Positions 18,447 to 28,984 are shown, counted from the stretch's first letter. The stretch: DNA of 64,000 nucleotides from Lactobacillus sp. ESL0791 (GCF_029433255.1 NZ_JAQTHU010000001.1:1364001-1428000); one strand, 5' to 3'. A program made the numbers and translations. The notes: generated from the sequence alone by a model not told the origin.

Positions 18447-19916
18447 ATGAATATCAAAATTCCCGAATGGTCAAACAAAATATTACAAGTTATCTTATTA
18501 CTATTTACCACACTAATACTTGGTGGAATACTAGTATCTGGACTTAAAATATATCGAAAACAAAGTAGCCATATTAGTTTAGTTATGCTTAGTTTGATTT
18601 TTATTTGCGCTATATTAGGAATCGTGATCAGTTTTGGAATTTTTTGGCTTCTCGCGAAACTTCCAGATAACCAACACATGAATCGGATTATCATCATTAG
18701 CTTGCTTACATTTTTTGCTGTGATTTTTATTGCTTGGATATACATCACACCAATTAAACAGAAAAGTGATTATTGGGCTTTTTGGCATTTTGCAAAAAAG
18801 ATGGTAAAAGGAAAAGCTATCTATCATCACAGAACTGATTATTTTGCCAAATGGGCCTATCAAACAGGTTTTTTAACCTATGTAACAGTGGTAGTTAAAT
18901 TATTTGGCCGTCATATCCGCATCATTCAATTATTAAATGTCGGTTTTCAATTAATTATTTTATTTTTGACTTACTCTTTAACCCAAAAACTATTCCATAA
19001 AGTAGTACTTAGTCGTTGGAGTCTTTTTTTGCTTGGTAGCAATATCGAATGGTTTGCATTGAATAACCGAGTAACTAATCAATATTTAGGATTAATTTTT
19101 TTCTTGTTGACACTTATTCTTATTATTGATGATCATCCTTTCAATTGGATAATTAGTGGTATCACTTTAGCTATAGCTAATTATCTCCGACCGTTAGGGA
19201 TAGTGTTTATCTTAGGAATAATAGTCTTTTGGCTAATCTATCGCTTCATCGCATTACCCAAAATTAAGCTAAAAAGTATTAGTAAGCTATGTGGGTTTCT
19301 TATTGTTTATGGTTTATGTATGTTTGCATTTAATAGTTCAATTAAACAAACAGGTTTAAATCAATATGGAATAAGTAATCCTGATAATAACTGGAAATTC
19401 GTTGTTGGTTTAAATTATCATTCAACCGGTAGAAACACAAAACATTTTATCAAGTTTGATCGAATCACCAATTGGCCCACCCGTCAAAAACGGGAAAAGA
19501 AAGTTATTAAACAAAATATTAACCACTTAAACAAACATCATTTATGGCTATCTTTGTTCATTAAAAAATTTTGGTCAATGTGGTCCTATCCATCTAACAG
19601 TTTAGGTTTCTCACTATTTTATAAAAATCACAGTAAACGAAGTTTTAATTTTTTATTACTACTCGCCTTTGCAATCAATTCTTTTCAAATACTTTTGGCA
19701 TTTTTCGGTGCCATAAGCTGTCTAGGTAAGCAGATTAAACCAGAATTTTGTCTTCTTTTATTAGTAATGTTTGCCTACGCTGCTGCTCATTTACTAATTG
19801 AGATTCAGGGCAGATACCGAATTGAATTTACCCCAATTATTGTCATAATCGCAACTTTAGGGTTAGAAATAATTTTAAAATATTTCTCTAGTTGGAGACA
19901 GAGGAGTTTAAAGTAA
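18447..19916 (+). CDS. Polytopic glycosyltransferase-like membrane protein (GT-C/GT39 type)
   Basis: This 489-residue protein has about ten hydrophobic segments and an early extracytoplasmic loop with an acidic SDYWAFW motif, typical of polyprenyl-phosphate-sugar-dependent GT-C enzymes. Other family-like features are the NNRVTNQYLG loop, LANYLRPLG-type segment and the C-terminal LLIEIQGRYRIEFTPI. The acceptor is unknown, but such proteins decorate cell-wall polysaccharides or surface proteins in lactobacilli. It is a lone gene in an AT-rich zone, followed by repeat elements. The assignment rests on topology and motif resemblance. Confidence 0.65.
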   Translation: MNIKIPEWSNKILQVILLLFTTLILGGILVSGLKIYRKQSSHISLVMLSLIFICAILGIVISFGIFWLLAKLPDNQHMNRIIIISLLTFFAVIFIAWIYITPIKQKSDYWAFWHFAKKMVKGKAIYHHRTDYFAKWAYQTGFLTYVTVVVKLFGRHIRIIQLLNVGFQLIILFLTYSLTQKLFHKVVLSRWSLFLLGSNIEWFALNNRVTNQYLGLIFFLLTLILIIDDHPFNWIISGITLAIANYLRPLGIVFILGIIVFWLIYRFIALPKIKLKSISKLCGFLIVYGLCMFAFNSSIKQTGLNQYGISNPDNNWKFVVGLNYHSTGRNTKHFIKFDRITNWPTRQKREKKVIKQNINHLNKHHLWLSLFIKKFWSMWSYPSNSLGFSLFYKNHSKRSFNFLLLLAFAINSFQILLAFFGAISCLGKQIKPEFCLLLLVMFAYAAAHLLIEIQGRYRIEFTPIIVIIATLGLEIILKYFSSWRQRSLK

Positions 19917-19939
19917 CGTTGTTAGAAAAACTATAGACT

Positions 19940-20047
19940 TCTTCGGAAATTGTTTAAGAGTAATTACTAAAGTCGAATATTATTGTAAATATCTTTAAAT
20001 TTTGTAACTTTTTGTAGTGTAATCTAGACAAAAGATTGTATCAAAAA
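19940..20047. repeat. Partial copy of the GTGTCTGGG inverted-repeat element
   Basis: This stretch (AATATTATTGTAAATATCTT ... TTTTTGTAGTGTAATC ... GACAAAAGATTGTATCA) is nearly identical to the interior of the element at 31452-31610. It lacks its own left end and runs directly into the next copy at 20048. It looks like a truncated or interrupted copy. Confidence 0.65.
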
Positions 20048-20237
20048 GTGTTTGAGAAAAAACTCTAATTTTTATAGATATGCTTTAAACACATCTATAA
20101 AAATCGAATGCTGCTGGAATTATTTTTAACTTAGATAAGTTTTTTGTAGCATAATCCGATTAATTATTTATATCCAAAAAGGAACGTTAATATTAAAAAC
20201 TAACGTTCCTTTTCGTATCTAGTTTTTTCCCAGACAC
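20048..20237. repeat. Small inverted-repeat element, copy A (190 bp)
   Basis: The right end is GTTTTTTCCCAGACAC. The left end is the degenerate GTGTTTGAGAAAAAAC. It carries the same internal hairpin type (AAGGAACGTTA ... TAACGTTCCTT) as copies B and C but a divergent interior. No coding capacity was seen. The features fit a MITE or remnant of an insertion sequence. Confidence 0.65.
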
Positions 20238-20427
20238 TACTCTTAAATGCTGCAATCCAATCGAGAATGTAAATAAAATACAAAAATAGCAATCAGCTAT
20301 TAACAAGGCATGGCTCTCAAATCTTAATTATTATGTATTTTACGAATTCATTATATCATGTTAACCATCAAATAAATAATTATTAAATAGTAATGATAAT
20401 CTAAACAAACCTACAGATTATTAGCTT

Positions 20428-20886
20428 TTAAAAATATTTTACTGGATGCTTTTTGGCTTTGGCTAAACTACGGTATTCGTTCCAAGTTGGACCATTCATT
20501 CCTATCTGAATATGATCCCCACTTTTTTTCATATACCATTCGTCTACTTGTGGGTATCCAAAATAAATGGCACTACCACGTTTAGAACCTAGCATAAATT
20601 TTTTCTCAGTCCAACCATACTTGTTTAGCAACGGGGTTAATTTAGGTGAATCTTTATAAACTTTAACACCGTTATAAGTATGCTTTGTAAATCTATCAAT
20701 ACCTACTTTGCCCTTTTTACTTACATAATACCACTTACCTCTTATTTTTTTAGGAAAGGTAAACAATGGATACTTTTTACTCGCCTGTACTTGCTGAACA
20801 TTATTATTCATTGTAGCTACTCCAGCAATAGGCAAAATTAACATGGTACTTATAACTATGTGCTTAATTAGATTATTAACTTTCAC
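20428..20886 (-). CDS. Small secreted hypothetical protein
   Basis: The 152-residue protein has a signal peptide (hydrophobic IVISTMLILPIAGVATM, cleavage probably after VQASK). A mature part of about 115 residues is rich in Lys, Tyr and Trp (GKWYYVSKKGKVG; GYPQVDEWYMKKSG). A ribosome-binding site (AAGGGGG) precedes the ATG. No family is recognised. The GKWYYVSKKGK segment resembles basic wall-binding modules of lactobacillar secreted proteins. Proximity to other secreted proteins suggests a surface role, which is inference. Confidence 0.65.
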   Translation of the reverse strand: MKVNNLIKHIVISTMLILPIAGVATMNNNVQQVQASKKYPLFTFPKKIRGKWYYVSKKGKVGIDRFTKHTYNGVKVYKDSPKLTPLLNKYGWTEKKFMLGSKRGSAIYFGYPQVDEWYMKKSGDHIQIGMNGPTWNEYRSLAKAKKHPVKYF

Positions 20887-20947
20887 GTAAAAACCCCCTT
20901 CAAGTTAATATTTGTTACTTTGTAAGTCGAATTATACAACAAAAAAA

Positions 20948-21071
20948 GTGTCTGGGAAAAAACTATTTTTTTAAAATATTGTTTAAGAGCAATTATTAAA
21001 ATTGTATCAGAAAAGGAATGTTAGTTTTTTATTCTGACATTCCTTTTTGATTTGAGTTTTTTCCCAGACAC
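20948..21071. repeat. Small inverted-repeat element, copy B (124 bp)
   Basis: Perfect 16-bp terminal inverted repeats, GTGTCTGGGAAAAAAC and GTTTTTTCCCAGACAC, bound an AT-rich interior. The interior has a hairpin (AAAGGAATGTTAG ... CTGACATTCCTTT). It is an internally shortened version of copy C. It sits between the small secreted protein gene and the metalloprotease gene. No transposase is encoded. Confidence 0.75.
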
Positions 21072-21081
21072 TTTAATATGA

Positions 21082-21818
21082 TTAATTTTGATATAGTAAG
21101 GCTAATCTAGTAATGTAATCTTTATCAATTTTATAAGTGCCTGTAAATGGTGATCCAAAAGCTGACATTGTGTTATCACTTTGATCAGCATCGTGATCTA
21201 ATCCAAAGACATGACCTAATTCGTGAGCAATGTTTTGTTCATAATAGTTATTGTAGTTAGTTTCAGCATTTTGTTTGATATAATTATTATTTATTTTGAT
21301 AGTAGCTGTATAAATATGATCTAAGTTTTTATATTCGGGCTGATCAGATTTAGGTGTTTCAGCTCGACCTAATTCAGTTTCATCCGTTAAAACTTTATTA
21401 ATAATAGTTATATTTGCTTTTTTAGCAGTTTTGGTTAAGTGTAAAATACCTAAAGCATTAATTTTATTAATAGCATCTTCGGCTAACAATTGTTGGTTAG
21501 AAGGTAAAGCACTATCATTGAATGTTAAGTTAGTTTTGTTCCAGCGACCACCCATTAAATAATATTTGTTTTGGATGGCTTTAGTAAAGTTCTTGATTTT
21601 AGGTACATTGTAGTGACTATTAGCTCTTTGCCATTTAGATTTAGTAGGCTGATTAAACATCCATTGAATTTGGGATTTACTTATGCGATGTTTTTTTAGC
21701 TTTATGTGCTTTAGCTAAGACAGTAATTGTTGAATTGGTAACGATAGTTAGTACATTGAACTAAGAGTAATAATAGCAACAGAAACTGTTGCTATTTATT
21801 GATAATTGATTTTTTCAT
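21082..21818 (-). pseudogene. M10-type (matrixin-like) metalloprotease with decayed signal peptide
   Basis: The intact frame 21082-21660 encodes 192 residues with the zinc motif HELGHVFGLDH (residues 146-156) followed by DNTMSAFG, whose Met supplies the metzincin Met-turn. The catalytic domain is therefore complete. The frame opens at an internal Met with no export signal. Upstream, ATG at 21818 begins MKKSIINK, and pieces of a signal peptide (ATVSVAIITLSSM, then TNSTITVLAKAHKAKK) follow in successive frames. Joining them to the protease needs a stop bypass and at least two frame changes. The ancestral product was secreted; the present one would be cytoplasmic or unexpressed. Relatives are exported matrixin-like proteases of lactobacilli. 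Confidence 0.75.
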
Positions 21819-21891
21819 GATAATTTTTGTCTTTTTCTTAATATAGCGCAACACGATATTTTTAATTTAAGCCCTATCTCACAGCAAAAGC

Positions 21892-21932
21892 AAATAGCTC
21901 TAAAACGCCGTATAAGTCTTTTAGAGCTATTT
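21892..21932. terminator. Bidirectional terminator downstream of the AbrB-like gene
   Basis: Perfect 14-bp arms, AAATAGCTCTAAAA and TTTTAGAGCTATTT, enclose a 13-nt loop. It lies about 70 bp after the AbrB-like stop and acts on minus-strand transcripts. The symmetry also allows plus-strand termination. Confidence 0.75.
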
Positions 21933-22004
21933 TAAAATCATGTGCATAATTATTACACCCATTATCTCTCTAATTCCTCATCATGAGATTTCTGAGCGGG
22001 TTCA

Positions 22005-22280
22005 TCATAAAAGCTCTTTCCCTTTTAGTTTAGCATTTTGCCAATCATGCAGGCCGTCAGAATATTCATAGCTTGTTGGTGTACCGTGATATTTAGCATA
22101 TTTTTCAGCCAAAGTAGGCGAACTCAGCGGTTCAATTATAACTGCAACATGCCCATTCCTTTTTTCTGTGCTAATACTAACTTTGGAGCCTGCAGTCAAT
22201 CCTGTTTTTTGTAAAATATCTTTGGTTAAAACAACATAATTATTATGCCCTAAAGAAACAACTTTATTAATTTTAGTCAT
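22005..22280 (-). CDS. AbrB/MazE-like DNA-binding protein (solo antitoxin-like)
   Basis: This 91-residue protein has an N-terminal swapped-hairpin AbrB fold (VVSLGHNNYVVLTKDILQKTGLTAGSKVSIS). An acidic/aromatic tail (KYAKYHGTPTSYEYSDGLHDWQNAKLKGKELL) follows, of the type that contacts a toxin. No toxin gene follows. Just past the stop, one frame over, the sequence stays open for about 14 more codons (DEPAQKSHDEELER), so the original C-terminus may have been cut by a one-base shift. It could act as a stand-alone regulator or be the relic of a toxin-antitoxin pair. Confidence 0.65.
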   Translation of the reverse strand: MTKINKVVSLGHNNYVVLTKDILQKTGLTAGSKVSISTEKRNGHVAVIIEPLSSPTLAEKYAKYHGTPTSYEYSDGLHDWQNAKLKGKELL

Positions 22281-22360
22281 AAGCTTTACTTCCTAATAAC
22301 TATTTTATAAGAAGTAAATTCTTTCATTTATACAAAAGCAATAAAGACAGAATTGCTTTT

Positions 22361-25300
22361 CTACTTCAAACTGACCGCGCTTAAGCCCCGATTTTCTAAC
22401 GCTGTTAATAATGCGGCCACCGTATCCAAACTGGTAAGAAGTGGAACATTCTGTTGAATCGCAGTTTGCCTGATCACAAAGCCATCGGAATTTTGCGCCA
22501 CATCATGTCCCATCGTGTTAACTACCAAATCAATCTTGCCGCTCTTTAAACTAGTTAGCAAATTACGATCATCATTTTCATGAATCTTAGCTAATACTGT
22601 AACATGCAGACCATTTTGATGTAAAAAGGCAGCTGTACCTTTGGTCGCAAAAATTCGGTACCCTACTTTGGCAAAACGCTCTGCCAGCGGTAAAATTTTT
22701 TCTTTATCTTGATCCTCAATTGTCAGCAGCACACTGCCGTTATCCGGAATTTTCATATTGGCGCCAGCAAATGCCTTAAATAAGGCTTTCGGATAAGAAT
22801 AATCACTACCCATGACCTCACCCGTCGATTTCATTTCCGGCCCTAAGTAACTGTCAACATCGGCCAGCTTGCTGAAAGAAAAGACCGGTGCCTTAACGCT
22901 GATTAATTTTGGTTCAGGCGCCAGGCCATCTTCATAGCCCTGTTCTTGCAGGCTTTGGCCCATAATTACCTTAGTTGCCACTTGCGCCATTTCAATGCCG
23001 GTAATTTTACTCAAAAACGGCACGGTTCGGCTGGCCCGCGGGTTAACTTCGATAATATAGATTTCACCATTGCGTTCAATAAATTGAATATTCATGATGC
23101 CGCGGCAATTGAGAGCCAGAGCCAATTCCTTGGTGATTTTAGCAATTTTATCTTCAATTTTGCGCGTAAAAGTCTGCGCCGGATAAACCGCCATTGAGTC
23201 ACCCGAATGGACGCCGGCATGCTCAATGTGTTCCATGATCCCGGGAATGAGGACGCGCTCTCCGTCGCAAATTGCATCAACGTCACACTCATTACCGTCA
23301 AGGTAATCATCAATCAAAATTGGGTGACTCTGCGCAATATCCGCATGTTCACGCAGATATTTTTCCAGTTCACTTTGATCATAGACAATTTCCATTGCCC
23401 GTCCGCCCAGAACGTAGCTTGGCCGCACTAAAACCGGATAGCCCAATTTAGCTGCCGCTGCCAAGACACCAGCATGACTGGTAGCCGTGATTCCTTGTGG
23501 CTGCTTCAAGCCTAACTTTTTAACAATTTCGTCAAATAGTTCACGGTCCTCAGCTCGATCCAAATCCTTAACACTGGTACCCAAAATCTTAATGCCATTC
23601 TTCTCAAGACCTGCTGCCAGATTGATTGCGGTTTGTCCACCAAACTGAATAATCACCCCTTCTGGCTGCTCAAGGTCACAAACATTGAGCACATCTTCTA
23701 ATGTCAAAGGCTCAAAATAAAGTTTATCAGAAATCGAAAAATCGGTCGAAACTGTTTCCGGATTGGAATTGATAACAATCGCTTCATAACCCAGTTGCTG
23801 CAGAGCTTTAACACAGTGAACAGTTGCGTAATCAAATTCGACACCTTGACCGATTCTGATAGGCCCAGAACCAATCACCAGGACAGATTTTTTATCCGTT
23901 TTTCGACTTTCATTTTCTTCATCATAAGTTGAATAAAAATACGGTGTATGTGAAGCAAATTCGCCAGCACATGTGTCAACCATTTTATAAACTGGAATAA
24001 TCTTGTTTTGTTGCCGCAGCTTACGCACTTCCGCGGGTGTTTTCCGCCACAAGCGTGCAATCGTCTCATCACTAAAACCATACTTTTTGGCTTCTTTTAA
24101 AATTTCCAGGTTACCCGCATTTTCTGTGATTGTTTTTTCTAGTTCAATTAAATGTGCCACAAGATCCAAAAAGTAAAAGTTAATCTTCGTCAACTCATGC
24201 AAATCACTAATCTTATAGCCTCGGCGAAAAGCCTCAGCTAGGTAAAAAAGTCGATCATCCTGGGCCTTAACCAATTTATTTTCTAAATCCTCATCGCTTG
24301 CAGCATGAGCTTCTTCAGAAAACAAATCTTTTTCACTGATTTCTAGTGAACGAACAGCTTTTTGCAAGGCCTCTTCGCCCGTTCGACCAATAGCCATTAC
24401 CTCCCCCGTTGCCTTCATTTGTGTTCCCAAAGTTCGGTCAGCGCGGGGAAACTTGTCAAAGGGCCAGCGGGGAATTTTGCAGACAACATAATCAAGCGCT
24501 GGTTCAAATTCCGCAAAGGTTGTGCCAGTGACCGGATTTTTAATTTCATCTAAAGTTAGGCCAACGGCAATCTTAGCGGCCATCTTGGCGATCGGATAGC
24601 CGGTTGCCTTGGAAGCCAAAGCAGAAGATCGTGAAACCCGCGGATTAACCTCAATCACATCATAATTAAAACTATTGGGATCAAGTGCCAGCTGCACGTT
24701 GCACCCGCCCTCAATTTTAAGTGCACGAATCAAGCGCAATGAACAGTCGCGCAGCATCTGGTATTCTCTGTCAGATAGGGTCTGCGAGGGTGAAAAGACA
24801 ATCGAATCTCCCGTATGAATTCCCACCGGATCAAAATTCTCCATGCAGCAGACAATCATCGCGTTATCATCATGATCGCGCATCACCTCAAATTCAATTT
24901 CTTTATAGCCGGCAATTGATTGCTCAATCAAACACTCGGTAACTGGCGACAATTCCAAGCCATTTTTTGCAACATGCGCTAGTTCCTCACGGTTCTTGCA
25001 AATACCGCCGCCGGTGCCGCCCATGGTAAAAGCCGGCCGGACAATAATCGGATAACCAATTTCATCACCAAACGCTAAAGCAGCGGCCACATTATTAATG
25101 TTTTTTGATGGTGGGACCGGCTCACCCAGTTTTTGACATAATTCCTTAAACTTTTCGCGATCTTCAGCCTGTTCAATCGAAGCCAATTTAGTTCCCAAAA
25201 GTTCAATTTTTAATTCATCAAGAATGCCGCTTTTGGCTAACTCTAGTGCCATATTTAAACCAACCTGACCGCCTAATGTTGGCAAAATTGCGTCGGGATA

Positions 25301-25543
25301 TTCCTGACGAATAATCCGCGTTAACGAGGGTAAAGTCAGTGGCTCAAGGTATACTTTGTCTGCGATTTCTGTGTCGGTCATGATCGTTGCTGGATTTGAA
25401 TTAACCAGCACCACCTCGTAACCTTCTTCTTTGAGTGCCAGACAGGCTTGGGTGCCGGAATAATCAAATTCCGCGGCCTGACCAATGATAATCGGGCCCG
25501 AGCCAATAACCATAATTTTATGAATATCTGTTCGTTTAGGCAT
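22361..25543 (-). CDS. carB: Carbamoyl-phosphate synthase large subunit
   Basis: This subunit makes carbamoyl phosphate from bicarbonate, ammonia (delivered from CarA) and two ATP. The 1060-residue protein contains the two homologous ATP-grasp halves (first about 1-400 starting [22 protein letters not shown], second about 550-935 starting [20 protein letters not shown]). An oligomerisation domain lies between them and a C-terminal MGS-like regulatory domain occupies about 935-1060. I chose the ATG at 25543 because the GAAAGGAAGG ribosome-binding site overlaps the carA 3' end. The next in-frame Met upstream lies inside carA. It is the last gene of the pyr operon. Confidence 0.97.
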   Translation of the reverse strand: MPKRTDIHKIMVIGSGPIIIGQAAEFDYSGTQACLALKEEGYEVVLVNSNPATIMTDTEIADKVYLEPLTLPSLTRIIRQEYPDAILPTLGGQVGLNMALELAKSGILDELKIELLGTKLASIEQAEDREKFKELCQKLGEPVPPSKNINNVAAALAFGDEIGYPIIVRPAFTMGGTGGGICKNREELAHVAKNGLELSPVTECLIEQSIAGYKEIEFEVMRDHDDNAMIVCCMENFDPVGIHTGDSIVFSPSQTLSDREYQMLRDCSLRLIRALKIEGGCNVQLALDPNSFNYDVIEVNPRVSRSSALASKATGYPIAKMAAKIAVGLTLDEIKNPVTGTTFAEFEPALDYVVCKIPRWPFDKFPRADRTLGTQMKATGEVMAIGRTGEEALQKAVRSLEISEKDLFSEEAHAASDEDLENKLVKAQDDRLFYLAEAFRRGYKISDLHELTKINFYFLDLVAHLIELEKTITENAGNLEILKEAKKYGFSDETIARLWRKTPAEVRKLRQQNKIIPVYKMVDTCAGEFASHTPYFYSTYDEENESRKTDKKSVLVIGSGPIRIGQGVEFDYATVHCVKALQQLGYEAIVINSNPETVSTDFSISDKLYFEPLTLEDVLNVCDLEQPEGVIIQFGGQTAINLAAGLEKNGIKILGTSVKDLDRAEDRELFDEIVKKLGLKQPQGITATSHAGVLAAAAKLGYPVLVRPSYVLGGRAMEIVYDQSELEKYLREHADIAQSHPILIDDYLDGNECDVDAICDGERVLIPGIMEHIEHAGVHSGDSMAVYPAQTFTRKIEDKIAKITKELALALNCRGIMNIQFIERNGEIYIIEVNPRASRTVPFLSKITGIEMAQVATKVIMGQSLQEQGYEDGLAPEPKLISVKAPVFSFSKLADVDSYLGPEMKSTGEVMGSDYSYPKALFKAFAGANMKIPDNGSVLLTIEDQDKEKILPLAERFAKVGYRIFATKGTAAFLHQNGLHVTVLAKIHENDDRNLLTSLKSGKIDLVVNTMGHDVAQNSDGFVIRQTAIQQNVPLLTSLDTVAALLTALENRGLSAVSLK

Positions 25544-25547
25544 ATCT

Positions 25548-26621
25548 TTAGCCTTCCTTTCTCTGGTCAATCACTTGCATGAAGTAATCAAATAACGATG
25601 TTTCATCATGCGGCCCCGGCGTTGCGTCCGGATGAAACTGCACCGAAAACGCCGGATAATGTTTATGCTGCAGGCCTTCAACGGTCCCGTCATTAACTTC
25701 GACATGTGTAATAAGCAGTTGTGCTGGATCAACTGAATCTGCCTTAACAGCATAACCATGATTTTGCGAAGTAAAACCAATATTGCCGGTCGCAATCTCC
25801 CGCACAGGATGATTAAAACCGCGGTGGCCAAACTTCATCTTGTAAGTTCTTGCGCCATTAGCCAGAGCAAAAATTTGGTGACCCATGCAAATGCCCATTA
25901 AGGGCGCATGTTGCTCAACCTCCTGCACCATTTTAACCGCTTGGGGCATGTCTTCAGGATTACCCGGACCATTTGACAGCAGCACGCCATCTGGATGATA
26001 GGCTAAAACCTGCGCAGCTGTTGCGCTTTCCGGTAACACAATGCAGTTGCAGTCACGCTTACTGAGCTCCCGCAAAATACTATGTTTAAGGCCAAAATCA
26101 ATTACCACAATATTGCGTTTAGCACCCGGCACTGGATAAGCAGTTTTGGTAGATACTTGTTTGATAATGTTATGCATTGCCGGTAAATGCTGCAATTCTT
26201 TAACGATTGCAGTAGCATCAGCTGCAGAAGCGGCAATTTTGCCCCGCAAAGTCCCGTGAACCCGCAATTTTTTCACTAAAGCCCGGGTATCAATACCCTG
26301 AATTCCAGGTATCCCCAGAGTCTCCAAAAACTGCGGCAGGCTGGCCTGCATGCGCCAACTATCAGGACGACGGGCTAATTGATGACAAATTACGCCTTTG
26401 ATCCCAGGTTTCAGCGATTCATAATCAGCTAAGGTAACCCCATAATTGCCAATCAAGGGGTTAGTAAAAACCAGGATTTGTCCCGCATAAGACTGGTCAG
26501 TAATCGCCTCTTGGTAACCGGTCATCCCCGTTGTGAAAACTACCTCACCGCTGGTTTCAAGCTCTGCACCAAAACCTGCGCCTTGATAAATACTGCCATC
26601 TTCTAAAATTAAGTAACGCAT
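25548..26621 (-). CDS. carA: Carbamoyl-phosphate synthase small (glutaminase) subunit
   Basis: This subunit hydrolyses glutamine and channels ammonia to CarB. The 357-residue protein has an N-terminal CPSase domain ([28 protein letters not shown]) and a C-terminal class I amidotransferase domain. The nucleophile Cys is in [10 protein letters not shown] and the catalytic His in [13 protein letters not shown]. The triad position usually occupied by Glu (HPE) is Asp here. The start overlaps the pyrC stop by one base (TAATG). It is part of pyrB-pyrC-carA-carB. Confidence 0.97.
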   Translation of the reverse strand: MRYLILEDGSIYQGAGFGAELETSGEVVFTTGMTGYQEAITDQSYAGQILVFTNPLIGNYGVTLADYESLKPGIKGVICHQLARRPDSWRMQASLPQFLETLGIPGIQGIDTRALVKKLRVHGTLRGKIAASAADATAIVKELQHLPAMHNIIKQVSTKTAYPVPGAKRNIVVIDFGLKHSILRELSKRDCNCIVLPESATAAQVLAYHPDGVLLSNGPGNPEDMPQAVKMVQEVEQHAPLMGICMGHQIFALANGARTYKMKFGHRGFNHPVREIATGNIGFTSQNHGYAVKADSVDPAQLLITHVEVNDGTVEGLQHKHYPAFSVQFHPDATPGPHDETSLFDYFMQVIDQRKEG

Positions 26622-27895
26622 TAAGCTTGCTCCTTTTGGTAAACAATTTTGCCAGCAACCATGGTTAACACTGTTTGCCCATAAACTTCATCCCCAGTAA
26701 ACGGCGAGTTAATCGCCTTAGAGCAATAATCCTGCTCCTTAATTCGCTTAACATGCGCAAGGTCGAAGATAGCTAGATCCGCTGGCATGCCTGGTTCAAG
26801 CATGCCAGCATTTTTCAGGCCAAAAACCTGCGCCGGCTTAATCGTCAGCCAGTTAAGCAATTCTGTTAAGGTAAAAATGCCCGGTTTAACAAATTTGGTA
26901 TACAACTCGCTAAAGGCCGTTTCACTGCCGGTTATGCCAAAGGCCGCCTTAGCGATGCCGCCAGTTTTTTCCTGTAACGCGTGTGGTGCATGGTCGGTCG
27001 CAATCATATCAATTGTGCCGTCAAGAAGGCCCGCAATTAAAGCTGCTTGGTCATTTTTAGTGCGCAGGGGCGGATTCATCTTGTAATAAGCATCATCACT
27101 TACAAGGTCATCTTCGGTCAAAAGCAGATGATGCGGCGCGACTTCACAGGTAACATTAATTCCCTGCTTTTTTGCCATACGAATCAGACAAACACTGGTT
27201 TTAGTCGAAACATGGCAAACATGATAATGGACACCCGTTTTCTGAGCTAGTAATAAATCACGAGCAATTTGCGTGGTTTCCGCTAATTCGCTGATCGGTC
27301 GTAACGCTAGCTTCTCAGCAGCCGGGCCCTCATTAACAACGCCGTGATTAAACAGTGAATCATCTTGTGCGTGCACTGCAACCAGCAGTTGATTTTCCCT
27401 GGCTTGCTGCATTGCCGAATACATCGTTTGGGCATTCTGCACGCCTTTGCCATCATTACTTAAGGCAAAGGCACCGGCTTGTTTCAAAGCAGCGTAGTCT
27501 GGCAGCTCATCTGTATCTTCATTTTTGGTAATGGGCCCGTACTGCAAAATATGAACGCGGCCATTGGTTTGATTATTTTGCACCATTTTACTCATTAAAG
27601 CCGGTGTATCTGGAACCGGCAGCACATTGGGCATTGCACCTACCGTCGTAAAACCGCCGCGGGCAGCAGCGAGCGAGCCCGTAATCACATCTTCTTTATA
27701 AGTTTGCCCGGGATCGCGATAATGAACATGCAAATCAACTAAGCCAGGGCTAACTAACAAGTTGCTAGCGTCAATTATGTGTTCCGCAGTTAGATTGTTG
27801 CCCAAAGTTTGAATTTGCTTGTCAGCAATTAGAACGTCAGTATGTAATAACCGCCCATTTTGAAAAACTAAGCCATGTTTGATCACTGTCGCCAT
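26621..27895 (-). CDS. pyrC: Dihydroorotase
   Basis: This zinc amidohydrolase cyclises carbamoyl-aspartate to dihydroorotate, the third step of UMP synthesis. The metal motif DLHVHYRDPGQTYKED is near residue 55. Later metal and catalytic segments are HVCHVSTK, EVAPHHLLL and ATDHAPH. The ATG at 27895 shares its A with the pyrB stop (TGATG) and lies 9 bp after AGGAGG. An ATG two codons upstream is too close to that site. The protein is 424 residues long. Confidence 0.97.
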   Translation of the reverse strand: MATVIKHGLVFQNGRLLHTDVLIADKQIQTLGNNLTAEHIIDASNLLVSPGLVDLHVHYRDPGQTYKEDVITGSLAAARGGFTTVGAMPNVLPVPDTPALMSKMVQNNQTNGRVHILQYGPITKNEDTDELPDYAALKQAGAFALSNDGKGVQNAQTMYSAMQQARENQLLVAVHAQDDSLFNHGVVNEGPAAEKLALRPISELAETTQIARDLLLAQKTGVHYHVCHVSTKTSVCLIRMAKKQGINVTCEVAPHHLLLTEDDLVSDDAYYKMNPPLRTKNDQAALIAGLLDGTIDMIATDHAPHALQEKTGGIAKAAFGITGSETAFSELYTKFVKPGIFTLTELLNWLTIKPAQVFGLKNAGMLEPGMPADLAIFDLAHVKRIKEQDYCSKAINSPFTGDEVYGQTVLTMVAGKIVYQKEQA

Positions 27896-28851
27896 CAGCA
27901 TAAGCCTCCTAATTTTCGTCCCCGTAAAACTGCTTCGAGCATCGCCATCCGCATAAAGACGCCATTGTGCATTTGCCTGGCAAACATTGACTTGGGTGCT
28001 TCAACCAAACTGCTAGCTAATTCAACGCCGCGATTAATTGGACCCGGGTGCATAATAATTGCATTTTCTTGCAAGCGGTCATAACGTTTTTTATTAATGC
28101 CATAATCAGCGTGATAGGCGGCTTGATCAAATTTGCGCTCGTTTAAATCGCCGCTGTGGCGTTCGTGTTGCACCCGTAACAGCATTAACACATCAACTTT
28201 TTCAAGGATGTCATCAAGCGCAACATATTTGCCATATTCGTCAAACTTTTGGTTATACCAGTAACTTGGACCGGAAAAGTAAATCTGTGCGCCTAATTTA
28301 TGCAGCAGTTCCATGTTGCTGCGAGCGACACGGGAATTTGTAATATCACCAACAATTGCCACTTTCAGCCCTGCAAAATGACCAAAATGCTCATAAATTG
28401 TCATCATATCCAGCAAACATTGCGAAGGGTGCTGGCCGCTGCCATCACCTGCATTGACAATTCCGATATTCAAGTGTTGATTTTGTTCTGGATGAATTAA
28501 CTGCTCGTAATAATTATTTTCGGAATGCCTAATCACCTCAAGATCAATTCCTAACGATGCCATCGTTAACGAGGTATCATACAGAGTTTCACCCTTGTTA
28601 ACGGAGCTATGCGCTGCATCAAAGGGGATAACCGTTAAACCAAGTTTGCGTTCAGCCACCTCAAAGCTGGTGTGGGTACGGCTGGAATTTTCAAAAAACA
28701 TGTTAACCGCATAAACCGGATGGGTTAGCTGCAGAACTGCTCCGCCCCGTTTAAAATACTCGGCTCGGGTAATCAAGGCTTGAACCTCGGCAACTTGCAA
28801 ATCTTCGACACTGACAAAATGCGGTAATGAAACTAGCTGATAATCTCTCAT
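27895..28851 (-). CDS. pyrB: Aspartate carbamoyltransferase catalytic subunit
   Basis: This enzyme condenses carbamoyl phosphate and aspartate. The 318-residue protein has the carbamoyl-phosphate loop [13 protein letters not shown] and [14 protein letters not shown]. The aspartate-binding region ends near [11 protein letters not shown]. No regulatory PyrI is present, as in other Firmicutes. The gene follows the second PyrR attenuator and is translationally coupled to pyrC. Confidence 0.97.
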   Translation of the reverse strand: MRDYQLVSLPHFVSVEDLQVAEVQALITRAEYFKRGGAVLQLTHPVYAVNMFFENSSRTHTSFEVAERKLGLTVIPFDAAHSSVNKGETLYDTSLTMASLGIDLEVIRHSENNYYEQLIHPEQNQHLNIGIVNAGDGSGQHPSQCLLDMMTIYEHFGHFAGLKVAIVGDITNSRVARSNMELLHKLGAQIYFSGPSYWYNQKFDEYGKYVALDDILEKVDVLMLLRVQHERHSGDLNERKFDQAAYHADYGINKKRYDRLQENAIIMHPGPINRGVELASSLVEAPKSMFARQMHNGVFMRMAMLEAVLRGRKLGGLC

Positions 28852-28861
28852 TTTTACTTCT

Positions 28862-28984
28862 TTCTAAAAAAATAAGCCTAGGGCATTTAATTGCTCTAGG
28901 CGTACAAGCGGCTCCTTCTTCTAAAAAATAATATCAGAAAAAGCACAACCGTTCTGGCCCTCTCTGGAGTCAATTAAATGGTTG
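28862..28984 (-). promoter_or_regulatory. PyrR-controlled attenuator between pyrR and pyrB
   Basis: On the minus strand a PyrR-binding hairpin (28946-28984; arms CAACC/GGTTG) carries CTCCAGAGAGGGCC, matching the family's conserved purine-rich loop. It is followed by a terminator stem GCCTAGAGC/GCCCTAGGC (28876-28901) and a T run. Binding of PyrR-UMP would stabilise the anti-antiterminator and stop transcription before pyrB. The motif is seen directly; the mechanism is known for PyrR. Confidence 0.88.

Noticed and set aside
25548..26621. Loss of glutaminase activity in CarA because the triad Glu is Asp (HPD)
   Set aside because: The substitution is conservative and, as far as I recall, occurs in other lactobacillar CarA proteins. 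The Cys and His are intact, so inactivation is not supported.
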